IMG/VR virus record: IMGVR_UViG_3300031977_001417
Coordinates: 1-48,618 of that record
Strand: one strand, 5' to 3'
Source: a virus
Length of the DNA stretch: 48,618 bases
The translations under genes were made by a program, and so were the position numbers. The notes below the pieces were generated by a model. That model did no database searches. It was given only the letters and a program-made list of their open reading frames with translations, and had not been told where the DNA came from. Shown here in pieces: positions 38,646 through 46,009 of this stretch (position 1 is the stretch's first letter; the number at the start of each line of letters is the position of its first letter).

Positions 38646-39548
38646 TTATGGTGTTGCTGGAGGGTTTAACGTAGCATTAATTGTTGCCTGTAAATCAGCA
38701 ATAATTTGAGCATAGTTTGTAGATTGTTCACCTAACAAATTCATACCAGTTGTACCTACTGTACCAACAGCATCAATACCGTGTGTACCTAAGTTAGTAA
38801 GGTGTGTCATACCCTCACTTCCTGTTAAGTAAATTCCTTCCATACCCCACTTTGCAGTAGATGTAATAGAATCAAATCCAGCAGTTGCTACTGCGCCGAC
38901 ACTAGTCATGCCAAACTGTCCCATCTCATTGAGATTGTCCATACCAGTTGTTGCTACGCTATCAACAGTTGAAAAGCCATAGCCTGCAATAGTTGTGGTA
39001 GTATCAAACCCTGTATTTGCTACTGCTACAGTCTGATCTCCTGCAGTATTAAGTGCATTAAATCCTGCCAGTGCAACATCAACTGTGGCAGTACCGCCAG
39101 CAGCTGCAGCGCCAGCCCACGAACTACCTAAGTTAGTTACCATGTTTTGGTTACCTAACTGAATTGCTTCGTTGGTAGCAAAACTAGCCATCTGCACTTC
39201 CATTGCATTGTCGCTAGCGTTCATTGAAACAGCGGCATTAAGTGCTCCTAATCCTAATGTTCCAATCGTAGGTGTTAAAACTTGAGCCCACTTTAGCGCA
39301 TTACTCTCGATGTACTGAGGTGTAACTGTGGGTGTTTGTGATAGTGCGATTGCCATAGTAGCCGCTGTTGCAGCGCCAGGCTCGCCCGATTGTGCCATTT
39401 GTGCCAGTGCTTGATATCTAGCAGCGGCAATCATTGTTTGTGCATCTTGCGATGCCTTAACTGCAGCATAGTATTCCTGAGCAGAATTACTAGCACATGC
39501 AGTTTGAACAAACAACATTGGCAATAGTAAAAGTAACTTCAATTTCAT
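38646..39548 (-). CDS. Exported lipoprotein-like protein with nine 11-residue repeats
   Basis: A 300-residue Ala/Gly/Thr-rich protein. A signal peptide (MKLKLLLLLPMLFVQTACAS) with Cys at 18 suggests a lipoprotein, though the lipobox is imperfect. Residues 179-277 are nine tandem 11-residue units, each starting x-G-(F/M/I), for example TGFDTTTTIAG, YGFSTVDSVAT and TGMDNLNEMGQ. Eleven-residue periodicity fits hendecad coiled coils or an amphipathic rod. No homologue is known to me. AGGAG precedes the ATG at 39548. It has its own promoter (39609-39637) and terminator (38603-38626). Confidence 0.8.
   Translation of the reverse strand: MKLKLLLLLPMLFVQTACASNSAQEYYAAVKASQDAQTMIAAARYQALAQMAQSGEPGAATAATMAIALSQTPTVTPQYIESNALKWAQVLTPTIGTLGLGALNAAVSMNASDNAMEVQMASFATNEAIQLGNQNMVTNLGSSWAGAAAAGGTATVDVALAGFNALNTAGDQTVAVANTGFDTTTTIAGYGFSTVDSVATTGMDNLNEMGQFGMTSVGAVATAGFDSITSTAKWGMEGIYLTGSEGMTHLTNLGTHGIDAVGTVGTTGMNLLGEQSTNYAQIIADLQATINATLNPPATP
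38718..39012 (-). repeat. Nine tandem 33-base coding units (11-residue repeats)
   Basis: These encode residues 179-277 of the lipoprotein-like protein. Units are conserved in protein pattern (x-G-F/M/I at positions 1-3) more than in DNA, so they look old rather than freshly duplicated. Read on the minus strand from about 39014 to 38718. Confidence 0.75.
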
Positions 39549-39608
39549 AATATCTCCTAGGATAATCAATTAATCGATTATGATGCAAGACGCACCATAA
39601 CTATACTT

Positions 39609-39637
39609 ATTATAATAAACCTAGAATAATATGTCAA
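39609..39637 (-). promoter_or_regulatory. Perfect sigma70 promoter of the repeat-lipoprotein unit
   Basis: TTGACA, 17 bases, TATAAT between the gene 23 terminator and the lipoprotein ATG (about 60 bases). Confidence 0.85.
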
Positions 39638-39652
39638 TTGTAAATAGTTGGC

Positions 39653-39679
39653 AAAAAAAGGGGGAGCTAATGCTCCCCC
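39653..39679 (-). terminator. Intrinsic terminator after gene 23
   Basis: On the minus strand GGGGGAGC pairs with GCTCCCCC around a 4-base loop, followed by seven T. It lies about 30 bases after the gene 23 stop. Confidence 0.93.
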
Positions 39680-39683
39680 CAAG

Positions 39684-39699
39684 TTCCATTAAAATGGAA
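39684..39699 (-). other. Second hairpin between gene 23 and its terminator
   Basis: The 7-bp inverted repeat TTCCATT/AATGGAA with a two-base loop precedes the main terminator hairpin. It may stabilise the 3' end of gene 23 mRNA. Confidence 0.5.
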
Positions 39700-39710
39700 T
39701 CTTATTATGA

Positions 39711-40976
39711 TTACATTAAGTTTGTAACTTTAACGCTTCTGTAGTACTGGTTTCTGTCTGCAGTAAAGTTATCTGCGTCAGTGTTACCAGATCCGTCAAC
39801 TACGAATGGGTTAGCAATCATGCCGTAACGTGTCTTAAAGCCGATTTTAGGCTGGAAGGTGTTAGGATCAATCGCTCTAACCATTTGTAGAGGAACGTAA
39901 GGACAGTAGAAAAGACCAGCGTCATAAGCACTTGAACCTTTGTATCCTGCTACGTAGAACTGGCTAGCAGCTCCAGTGTTAGCTGAATAAGGATCAATGT
40001 AGACTCTGTATCTACCGTTTAGTACACCAGCAAATGTGTTGCCTGTGTCGTCTACGTTTAGGTTAGTTGAAAGTGCTGGAGCGTAATCAAGTACACCAGA
40101 CATAGCTAGTGCAGATGCAACGTCTGCGGAACAGATAATGAAGTTACCTTTCCCTCTACGTGTATCTTGTGCAATTACGTTAGCGTCTCTTTCGATGTTG
40201 AAAAGTAGACCTTTGAAACGTTCTACTGACCATCTACCGTTGGAATCAACGTCTAGGTCAAAAGTACCAGGTGTAGCTGTAGAAGCTGAACCGGTTTTAG
40301 CTACTTTGTAGATTGTTCTAATTACTTCTCTGTTGATCTCAGCTAGGATTTCCTGTGAAAGGATGTTAGCCAATTCGCCTTCTGCGTCTAGGCCATGGAT
40401 CGCTTTAAGGTCCTGAGCTAATTCAACGGTGTATTCTGCTTTTAGCGCTCTTGACTTAGCTGTAACAGTTGTCTTCTCGATTGAGAAAGCCATCTCGTTA
40501 AGTGTAGTAGAGTCACCAAAACCTTCTGCTGTAGAAGTAGAAACACCATTACCTGTTGTGTAAGCACCATCAACAGGGTTGCTGCCAGCGTGTGTACCAG
40601 CACCTGAGAAGTCAGTATCGGCTTCGTTAAATAGTGCTTCAGTACCTGTTTGGCTGCTGTAGTGTGATTTCATGGCAAAAATAAGGCCTGTTGGTCCAGT
40701 CATTGGCTGAACACCACAAACATCATAAGCCATAAGGTTTGGCAATGCACGTCTAACTAGGCTGATCAAAATAGGATCATAGTTGTCGATGCTTGCGCCT
40801 GTTGCGTTAGCATGTGTTGCTTCGAATAGAGCAGCTTTTTCTTCACGAAGAGCTTTCTCCTGGTTTTCGAGAACAACGGTGGTTACAGCACGCTTGTACG
40901 GATCTTGAATCTCTGAGAGATCAGGATGCGCTAAAACGGGCTCCCACTTTTTTTGTAGTTCTTCTGAAAGATACAT
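39711..40976 (-). CDS. 23: Major capsid protein (T4 gp23)
   Basis: A 421-residue gp23 with the marine T4-like signature NYDPILISLVRRALPNLMAY followed by DVCGVQPMTGPTGLIFAM. The N-terminal scaffold-binding part ends in LFEATH, which fits the (L/I)xE cut rule of the T4 prohead protease after E52. It forms the hexameric head shell. AAGGAG precedes the ATG; a TATAAATA box lies at 41021-41028. A strong terminator follows. Gene 24 is not in the window. Confidence 0.98.
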   Translation of the reverse strand: MYLSEELQKKWEPVLAHPDLSEIQDPYKRAVTTVVLENQEKALREEKAALFEATHANATGASIDNYDPILISLVRRALPNLMAYDVCGVQPMTGPTGLIFAMKSHYSSQTGTEALFNEADTDFSGAGTHAGSNPVDGAYTTGNGVSTSTAEGFGDSTTLNEMAFSIEKTTVTAKSRALKAEYTVELAQDLKAIHGLDAEGELANILSQEILAEINREVIRTIYKVAKTGSASTATPGTFDLDVDSNGRWSVERFKGLLFNIERDANVIAQDTRRGKGNFIICSADVASALAMSGVLDYAPALSTNLNVDDTGNTFAGVLNGRYRVYIDPYSANTGAASQFYVAGYKGSSAYDAGLFYCPYVPLQMVRAIDPNTFQPKIGFKTRYGMIANPFVVDGSGNTDADNFTADRNQYYRSVKVTNLM

Positions 40977-41020
40977 TTAAGTTTCTCCTTGTTGTATTAC
41001 AGTTATTAAGTAACTTTAAT

Positions 41021-41028
41021 TATTTATA
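41021..41028 (-). promoter_or_regulatory. Late promoter TATAAATA of gene 23
   Basis: A perfect late box 44 bases before the gene 23 ATG, in an AT-rich gap. Together with the terminator at 39653-39679 it makes gene 23 a separate high-level unit. Confidence 0.8.
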
Positions 41029-41041
41029 ATTTATTAAATTT

Positions 41042-42235
41042 TTAAAACTTAGAAGCTCTAGAAATAGCTGTTGCATATCTAGACATCACTGAGTTTTCGT
41101 TAAGAGCGGAACCTTCTACTCTGTCTTCAAGTTTGTCGTCATCTGAAGCCACTGCCTTAGGGAAGTAGTTTTCTTTAACAACGATTAGCTTTTGTCTATA
41201 CATTTCTTCGCTACCGAAGGAAATGTCTTCTACTAGTGTAGCAAATTTTTCAGTTTCCGTTGAGGCTAAGTCTTCGCAAACTTCCGCGAAAACTTTCTCT
41301 TTCTTGAGTTGTTCTGCTTCACTGTATAGATTAACGTTTTGAGATGCTTGCTCGTCTAACTTCTCTTTCAAGTCGTCGATTTGAGCTTGCATTTCAGCTA
41401 GTACATCATACTTCTCTTCAGGTACTTCAATATAGTGCTCTGTGAACACTTGTTGCATACCTTTAATGAAGGACTCTGTAATTTCTGATCTCAAGCCGCT
41501 TTCAATTGCTAGCTCGTTCTCTTTCATCCAGTTCTCAGTAACGTAACTAAGATACTTGTCGATGTTTTCTACTAGCTCTTCTTTTGTTTCTTCAAAAGCT
41601 GCGTTTGCTTGCTCTACTAGGTCTGCTTCAATTGCTTCTACTTCGCTAGTAACTCTTGATGTAACAATGGCTTCGAAAATGTTCGCTGCTTTAACTTTAA
41701 ACTCCTCTGTGAGGTGTTCTTCGTCTGCAAATAAAGCTTCTAAATCGGATTCAAAAAGCACTTCGTCTTCTGATTCGTCTTCCTCAGTTAGCTCTTCTTC
41801 AGCATCAACTTCTGATTCGTCTTCAACAAGCTCTTCAACTTGATCTTCTTCGTCAGATGCCTCAACCTCAGCATTTTCGTCTTCTAAAATAACCTCTTCC
41901 TCTTCAGTCTCTTCAACTTCTTCTTGATGAACGTTACCTTTAGAAGATGCTTGTGCAACTACGTTGCGAGGATCTTCTTTGTCATCGAAGTTAGGAGCCT
42001 GGCCGGCGCCTTGGCCAGCAGGTAGAGTGTTGTCCTTTGAAGCTTTAGATGATGCTGCTTTTCCAACCTCAGATGTTAAACCACCTTCCTTGTTGCCAGT
42101 ACCACTTAGGTCTTGCATTTCAGGATTTGGATTTGAATCACCTTGAGTTGGGTTAGTAGCGTCACCTTGATTCTTATCTAGAGGACGGTTTGCTGCCCCC
42201 TCCATAAGTTCTCTAATTTTGGTTTCTACACCCAT
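41042..42235 (-). CDS. 22: Prohead core scaffold protein (T4 gp22)
   Basis: A 397-residue, very acidic, largely helical protein placed between genes 21 and 23 as in T4. The first 100 residues are Asn/Gly/Pro-rich, then a long Glu/Asp-rich stretch (about 108-170), then coiled-coil segments such as EMQAQIDDLKEKLDEQASQN. The scaffold fills the prohead and is destroyed by gp21. Marine T4-like gp22 proteins are longer and more acidic than T4 gp22 (269 residues). Late promoter at 42288-42295; GGGAG before the ATG. Confidence 0.88.
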   Translation of the reverse strand: MGVETKIRELMEGAANRPLDKNQGDATNPTQGDSNPNPEMQDLSGTGNKEGGLTSEVGKAASSKASKDNTLPAGQGAGQAPNFDDKEDPRNVVAQASSKGNVHQEEVEETEEEEVILEDENAEVEASDEEDQVEELVEDESEVDAEEELTEEDESEDEVLFESDLEALFADEEHLTEEFKVKAANIFEAIVTSRVTSEVEAIEADLVEQANAAFEETKEELVENIDKYLSYVTENWMKENELAIESGLRSEITESFIKGMQQVFTEHYIEVPEEKYDVLAEMQAQIDDLKEKLDEQASQNVNLYSEAEQLKKEKVFAEVCEDLASTETEKFATLVEDISFGSEEMYRQKLIVVKENYFPKAVASDDDKLEDRVEGSALNENSVMSRYATAISRASKF

Positions 42236-42287
42236 GTTATTCTCCCTTTTACGGTTTTAATTAATATACAAATCTTGTAATGTATAA

Positions 42288-42295
42288 TATTTATA
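42288..42295 (-). promoter_or_regulatory. Late promoter TATAAATA of gene 22
   Basis: A perfect late box 52 bases before the gene 22 ATG, in the AT-rich gap after gene 21. Confidence 0.75.
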
Positions 42296-42300
42296 TTTAT

Positions 42301-42960
42301 TTAAATTTTGGACAATTTCGTTAGAAATCTTTCAAAAACTTCTAATTTTGCTTCAGCTAACTCTCTTGATTTAGCCTTTGAAATAACAGCTTTATGCTCT
42401 GCGATATCTTTTTCTTGGAAAATACCGTCTACAAATACCCATTCTTTGCCTTCCATAATGCCTTGAACATAAGCATCAGGAGCTGAAGGATCAGCTACAA
42501 TATCAGCAGCTGTAGCAAGCATAAAGTCGTCTTGTACTTCATTAATACCATTTTTCTCTTTAAGAGATCCTAAACCTCTAGAGCTAACACCTAAGTTAGC
42601 ACCTTCATCAATAAGTTCTCTTACAATACGTCCCATTGGAGTATCTAAAATTTTTGCCTTACCAATAAAGTTATTGCCATCTTCTTTTAATCCGACAATC
42701 ATGTGCGACACTCTATCAAGATTAATAGTTGGTCCGTCAGGATGGCCTAGCTCGCCGTAGGCACGTTTCTTATCAATGTTCTCTTTGGTATAACGCAAAA
42801 CTTCCTTTTGCATAATTTCCTTAGGATACATACGGCCATTTCTATTGGTAATGTCTGCTTGTAAAAAAGGCCCTTCAATGAAGTAGCTCTTTTTACCTGT
42901 CTCCTCGTTGAGCTCAGTTAAAAAACTAACCTGCTCAGTTGTCTCTGTAATAAGTTTCAT
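42301..42960 (-). CDS. 21: Prohead core protease (T4 gp21)
   Basis: A 219-residue herpes-assemblin-type serine protease. It has EGPFLQADITNRNGRMYPKE at the start, catalytic H73 in YGELGHPDG, a serine pair in GVSSRGLG (126-127), and DIVADPSAPDAYV. It cleaves scaffold and head proteins at (L/I)xE sites during maturation. The gene starts one base after the preceding stop. Length matches T4 gp21 (212). Confidence 0.95.
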   Translation of the reverse strand: MKLITETTEQVSFLTELNEETGKKSYFIEGPFLQADITNRNGRMYPKEIMQKEVLRYTKENIDKKRAYGELGHPDGPTINLDRVSHMIVGLKEDGNNFIGKAKILDTPMGRIVRELIDEGANLGVSSRGLGSLKEKNGINEVQDDFMLATAADIVADPSAPDAYVQGIMEGKEWVFVDGIFQEKDIAEHKAVISKAKSRELAEAKLEVFERFLTKLSKI

Positions 42961-42961
42961 A

Positions 42962-43351
42962 TTAACCTAAACTCCCTAAGGCGTCTTGATGTTGTTGTGG
43001 ACCAAATCCGCCTACTTTGTTTAACTCAATCCAACATTGTGCATCACCACCGACAATACTAATGTCGATGTCTGCTTGATTCTCTGTGTTCTCTACCCAC
43101 CCGTACCAGTCTGTCCAACCATTTCCGGTTACTTGCATTATCTTTACACTGTTTCTAGAAATAGAAAGAGTTGCACCTGTTGCGCAAGTCCAATGTACTC
43201 TGGTGATATTTACTGTCGGTGTAGAGGCGGTTTCTGTTGCCTTTTTTAAGTCAACATCTAGATCAATAGTGCCACTGTCCCCGCCAGTTCCGCTGACGCG
43301 CACGACGGCCTGGACTTGTGTCAACTTTAAATTAGAACTAGCGAATGCCAT
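42962..43351 (-). CDS. Hypothetical beta-rich protein in the head gene cluster
   Basis: A 129-residue protein beginning MAFASSNLKLTQVQAVVRVS. Alternating polar and hydrophobic residues with WYGWVENT and DIDISIVGG suggest a compact beta sandwich, and two Cys are present. CGGAG precedes the ATG. Position between the prohead core genes and gene 21 suggests a small head or decoration protein; similar small genes occur at this point in marine T4-like phages, but I know no function. Confidence 0.7.
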   Translation of the reverse strand: MAFASSNLKLTQVQAVVRVSGTGGDSGTIDLDVDLKKATETASTPTVNITRVHWTCATGATLSISRNSVKIMQVTGNGWTDWYGWVENTENQADIDISIVGGDAQCWIELNKVGGFGPQQHQDALGSLG

Positions 43352-43373
43352 CTATTTTCTCCGTTAAATTAGT

Positions 43374-43676
43374 TTACTTCTTTTTCTTGTGATTGCCGTG
43401 TGAGCCTTCTTCTAATACTTCTACATTAGGATCGCTAACTTCGACAGTCTCAATGCCATGTTCAAACATGACTTTATACCATGCAACATTACCATTTTCA
43501 TCAGGTTCAGCATGCTCACCAATTACTGGTGTGCCTTCTTGCCATTCTTTATGAAAGATTTTAGAAGCGCACATGTGAGCGTCTCCGGGTAAAGAACCTT
43601 TCTCTACTCCATCAACTGGGGCTTCGGCGATGTCTTCCACTTCAACGCCTTCTCTAAACTGCTTAAATGTTTTCAT
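43374..43676 (-). CDS. Small head-cluster protein with possible prohead protease site
   Basis: A 100-residue acidic protein. It begins MKTFKQFREGVEVEDIAEAP; DIAE-A fits the (L/I)xE-(A/G) cut rule of the T4 prohead protease, so residues 1-17 may be a head-targeting propeptide. It ends in four lysines. AGGAG precedes the ATG at 43676, which overlaps gene 67 by 14 bases. It takes the position of T4 gene 68 (prohead core), but similarity to gp68 is not evident. Confidence 0.65.
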   Translation of the reverse strand: MKTFKQFREGVEVEDIAEAPVDGVEKGSLPGDAHMCASKIFHKEWQEGTPVIGEHAEPDENGNVAWYKVMFEHGIETVEVSDPNVEVLEEGSHGNHKKKK

Positions 43677-43929
43677 CGGTTTCTCCTGTTTCGACTGATT
43701 CAGGCTCCGCTGCAGGATCAACCTCTAAAACGTGTTCTTCTCCGTCCGCCAATCCCATTGCCTGTAAATCTGGGTTTTTAAAAACAGAACTAGCTAACTC
43801 TGATTTGTAATCGTTTACCGCTACGTTAACTCTGTCCTGCATAATTAAATTAAATCTGTCCTGAACCTCACTAGCTTTTCCACTAGCAATACTGTCCATC
43901 ATATCTTTAATCGCTTGTTGTTGGTCCAT
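43663..43929 (-). CDS. 67: Prohead core protein (T4 gp67-like)
   Basis: An 88-residue protein with a helical first half (QAIKDMMDSIASGKASEVQD, then RFNLIMQDRVNVAV) and an acidic end (EEHVLEVDPAAEPESVETGE). This resembles the helix-plus-acidic-tail plan of T4 gp67, which follows gene 20. The start at 43929 (MDQQQAIKD) has GGAG upstream and overlaps gene 20 by 23 bases; a start 21 bases earlier lacks such a site. Confidence rests on position and pattern. Confidence 0.75.
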   Translation of the reverse strand: MDQQQAIKDMMDSIASGKASEVQDRFNLIMQDRVNVAVNDYKSELASSVFKNPDLQAMGLADGEEHVLEVDPAAEPESVETGETDENI

Positions 43930-45424
43930 CTTCTTCTCCTTCTTGAGCATCTTGCATTGGAGTCTCTAATTGAATCTCCATATTAATTTGCTCTAGTTCT
44001 TCATCTGTTAATCTTAAAATTTGTTTTTGTACATAGTTTTTACTAAATAATGTACCAATATAACCTGATACACCGTTTAATACTTCTACTCTACTTCTAA
44101 GAATCTCTTGTTCTTTAGACTCTGTATAGTAAGCATCTGAAGCAAACTCGTAAATAATATCATCACGAATCTTTCTCCAGTCATCTTCAGTAACAACATT
44201 CTTTAGTAAAAGCTGTGTCTTTAATAAGTCATCAAAAACATAACTAAACTTTCTTCTTAACTTAGCTACAAACTTTGTAAATTTAAGTTCGTCTCTATTA
44301 ATCTCTGCGGCTCTACCAAAGTTAAGTCCCGCCTGTTGTTCTAATCTACTTACAGGTACATTTAAAGACTGGTATAATTTCTTCTGAAAATACTCTACGT
44401 CTTCAATCTGCCCTAAGTTCTGTCCTGCTGGCAGCGTATCAATTGCAGTACCTGTACCGCCTGATCTACGTGGAAGCCAAAAGTCCTCCAACATAGACAT
44501 AAATTTCTTATCATCACGGATCTCTCCTGTGCTTGCATCGTAAACTAATTTATTACGATACCGATCCATGATATCTTTTAAATACTGTTCTGCTTTGTTG
44601 GTTGGTAAATCGCCAACATCAACATAAAAAATTCTTCTTTCTGGAGCTCTTGTAATACGATAAATTACTACCGCATTCTCCATCATTCTAAGTTGGTTGG
44701 CTGGACGAATCGCTTTGTGTAAATATGAAAGCGCATAACCTTTGTCTTGGTCCACCAACCCACTTGGTGCATACGTTATAGCATCTTTCGTTATCTTCAA
44801 AGCCTGATCGTTTTGAGGAGGCTTAATTTGTCCGGGCTTATTACTAATTCCTTTGTCGTTGAAGATAAAATATTCTTCTACTGACTTTACGAAGTTAACA
44901 CCTTGTTGGTTCTTCTCCTTCTTAACTTCCCGAACTTTTGTAATCTTTCTAGGGTCAATGTAACGTATGTCTTTAATACCGTCCCTAGGTTTTTCGGTAT
45001 CAATAACCTTGTGGAAGTACATCCTTCCATCAATATACCATCTTCTAAAATAATCTTGAGCTCTATTTTTAAAATCTAAAAGCTCTGTAACTGTCTCAAA
45101 CTCATCAAAAATTTGTCTTTTGACATTTTGACTAAGTTGTACATTATCTAAATTCAGTTTAACTGGGTCTTCATCATCCAAGTTACTAACCGCATCATTA
45201 ACAATGTCTTCAATAGCGGTATCGACATCAGCCATCATAGCAATGTCTCTATACCTTTTAATGATCTCTGCCTCACTATTAGCGACGCCTTCGAGATCAA
45301 GATAAGTTCCGTAGTAGCCTCCTGCACGGATACTTTCTACGGAACCCTCATCGGAAGGAGCCACAAAGGATTTCTCACTTTGTGGCTTCTCCACTCGGCT
45401 GATATTAAACCCAAAAATTTGCAT
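43907..45424 (-). CDS. 20: Portal protein (T4 gp20)
   Basis: A 505-residue portal vertex protein. Hallmarks include MENAVVIYRITRAPERRIFY, VDVGDLPTNKAEQYL, DFWLPRRSGGTGTAIDTLPA and LEQQAGLNFGRAAEINRDEL. Twelve copies form the DNA entry channel and nucleate prohead assembly. Length is near T4 gp20 (524). It starts 28 bases after gene 19 and overlaps gene 67. The N-terminus (MQIFGFNISR) is typical. Confidence 0.97.
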   Translation of the reverse strand: MQIFGFNISRVEKPQSEKSFVAPSDEGSVESIRAGGYYGTYLDLEGVANSEAEIIKRYRDIAMMADVDTAIEDIVNDAVSNLDDEDPVKLNLDNVQLSQNVKRQIFDEFETVTELLDFKNRAQDYFRRWYIDGRMYFHKVIDTEKPRDGIKDIRYIDPRKITKVREVKKEKNQQGVNFVKSVEEYFIFNDKGISNKPGQIKPPQNDQALKITKDAITYAPSGLVDQDKGYALSYLHKAIRPANQLRMMENAVVIYRITRAPERRIFYVDVGDLPTNKAEQYLKDIMDRYRNKLVYDASTGEIRDDKKFMSMLEDFWLPRRSGGTGTAIDTLPAGQNLGQIEDVEYFQKKLYQSLNVPVSRLEQQAGLNFGRAAEINRDELKFTKFVAKLRRKFSYVFDDLLKTQLLLKNVVTEDDWRKIRDDIIYEFASDAYYTESKEQEILRSRVEVLNGVSGYIGTLFSKNYVQKQILRLTDEELEQINMEIQLETPMQDAQEGEEDGPTTSD

Positions 45425-45452
45425 AATTTAACCTAATTGTTATCCCAAAAAC

Positions 45453-45968
45453 TTAAGCTACTTCGTAGTGCTGGTATTGGAATGTCACCGTAAATTCTTC
45501 AATAATGTCGTTCTGTGCGTACTGTAGAGCAATTTCTGACATCTGGATTGGAAAAGCATTTCTAATAGTGTATGTACCGCCAGGTAACGTATCACTATTT
45601 CTATCTAAATGCTTAACAATCAAGTCTGTTTGATATTCGGAAGGAGTTAATACACCTTCGTTATCAATCTTGCCATTCATGCCTTCCATCCATGCTTCAA
45701 AAGCTTGTCTGAGAGTTTGACTTGTGTCATTGACAATAGTAATTGTCCATGGATCAAAAATTCTCTCACCAGCTAGTTTTACTTCCCTACCTCTGTACTG
45801 AAGAATAGCTGGGTTAACTGTTGAAGCTGGCAGTGCGGCTCCAGTTACCATAATTGAATAAGACGGATCGACACCAGTGACGTAACCAGGAAATGATAGT
45901 AACACTTCAAACTGATTAGGTCTAGCACCACCTGCGCCAAGTCGGGCCTTAAAATCTTCGATATTCAT
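45453..45968 (-). CDS. 19: Tail tube protein (T4 gp19)
   Basis: A 171-residue tail tube monomer (T4 gp19: 163). Readable features are NQFEVLLSFPGYV near the start, MVTGAALPASTVNPAILQYR, the tube-strand segment REVKLAGERIFDPWTITIVN, AWMEGMNG and a final beta segment EEFTVTFQYQHYEV. It polymerises inside the sheath. AGGAG precedes the ATG and a TATAAATA box lies at 45998-46005. Confidence 0.96.
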   Translation of the reverse strand: MNIEDFKARLGAGGARPNQFEVLLSFPGYVTGVDPSYSIMVTGAALPASTVNPAILQYRGREVKLAGERIFDPWTITIVNDTSQTLRQAFEAWMEGMNGKIDNEGVLTPSEYQTDLIVKHLDRNSDTLPGGTYTIRNAFPIQMSEIALQYAQNDIIEEFTVTFQYQHYEVA

Positions 45969-45997
45969 TTATATCTCCTAATGTTTACTTTATTAAT

Positions 45998-46005
45998 TAT
46001 TTATA
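45998..46005 (-). promoter_or_regulatory. Late promoter TATAAATA of gene 19
   Basis: A perfect late box 29 bases before the gene 19 ATG, in the short gap after gene 18. Confidence 0.78.
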
Positions 46006-46009
46006 ACCC

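Noticed and set aside
38718-39014. Possible CRISPR-like array
   Set aside because: The 33-base periodicity is in coding frame, units differ in DNA and there are no spacers. It encodes 11-residue protein repeats.
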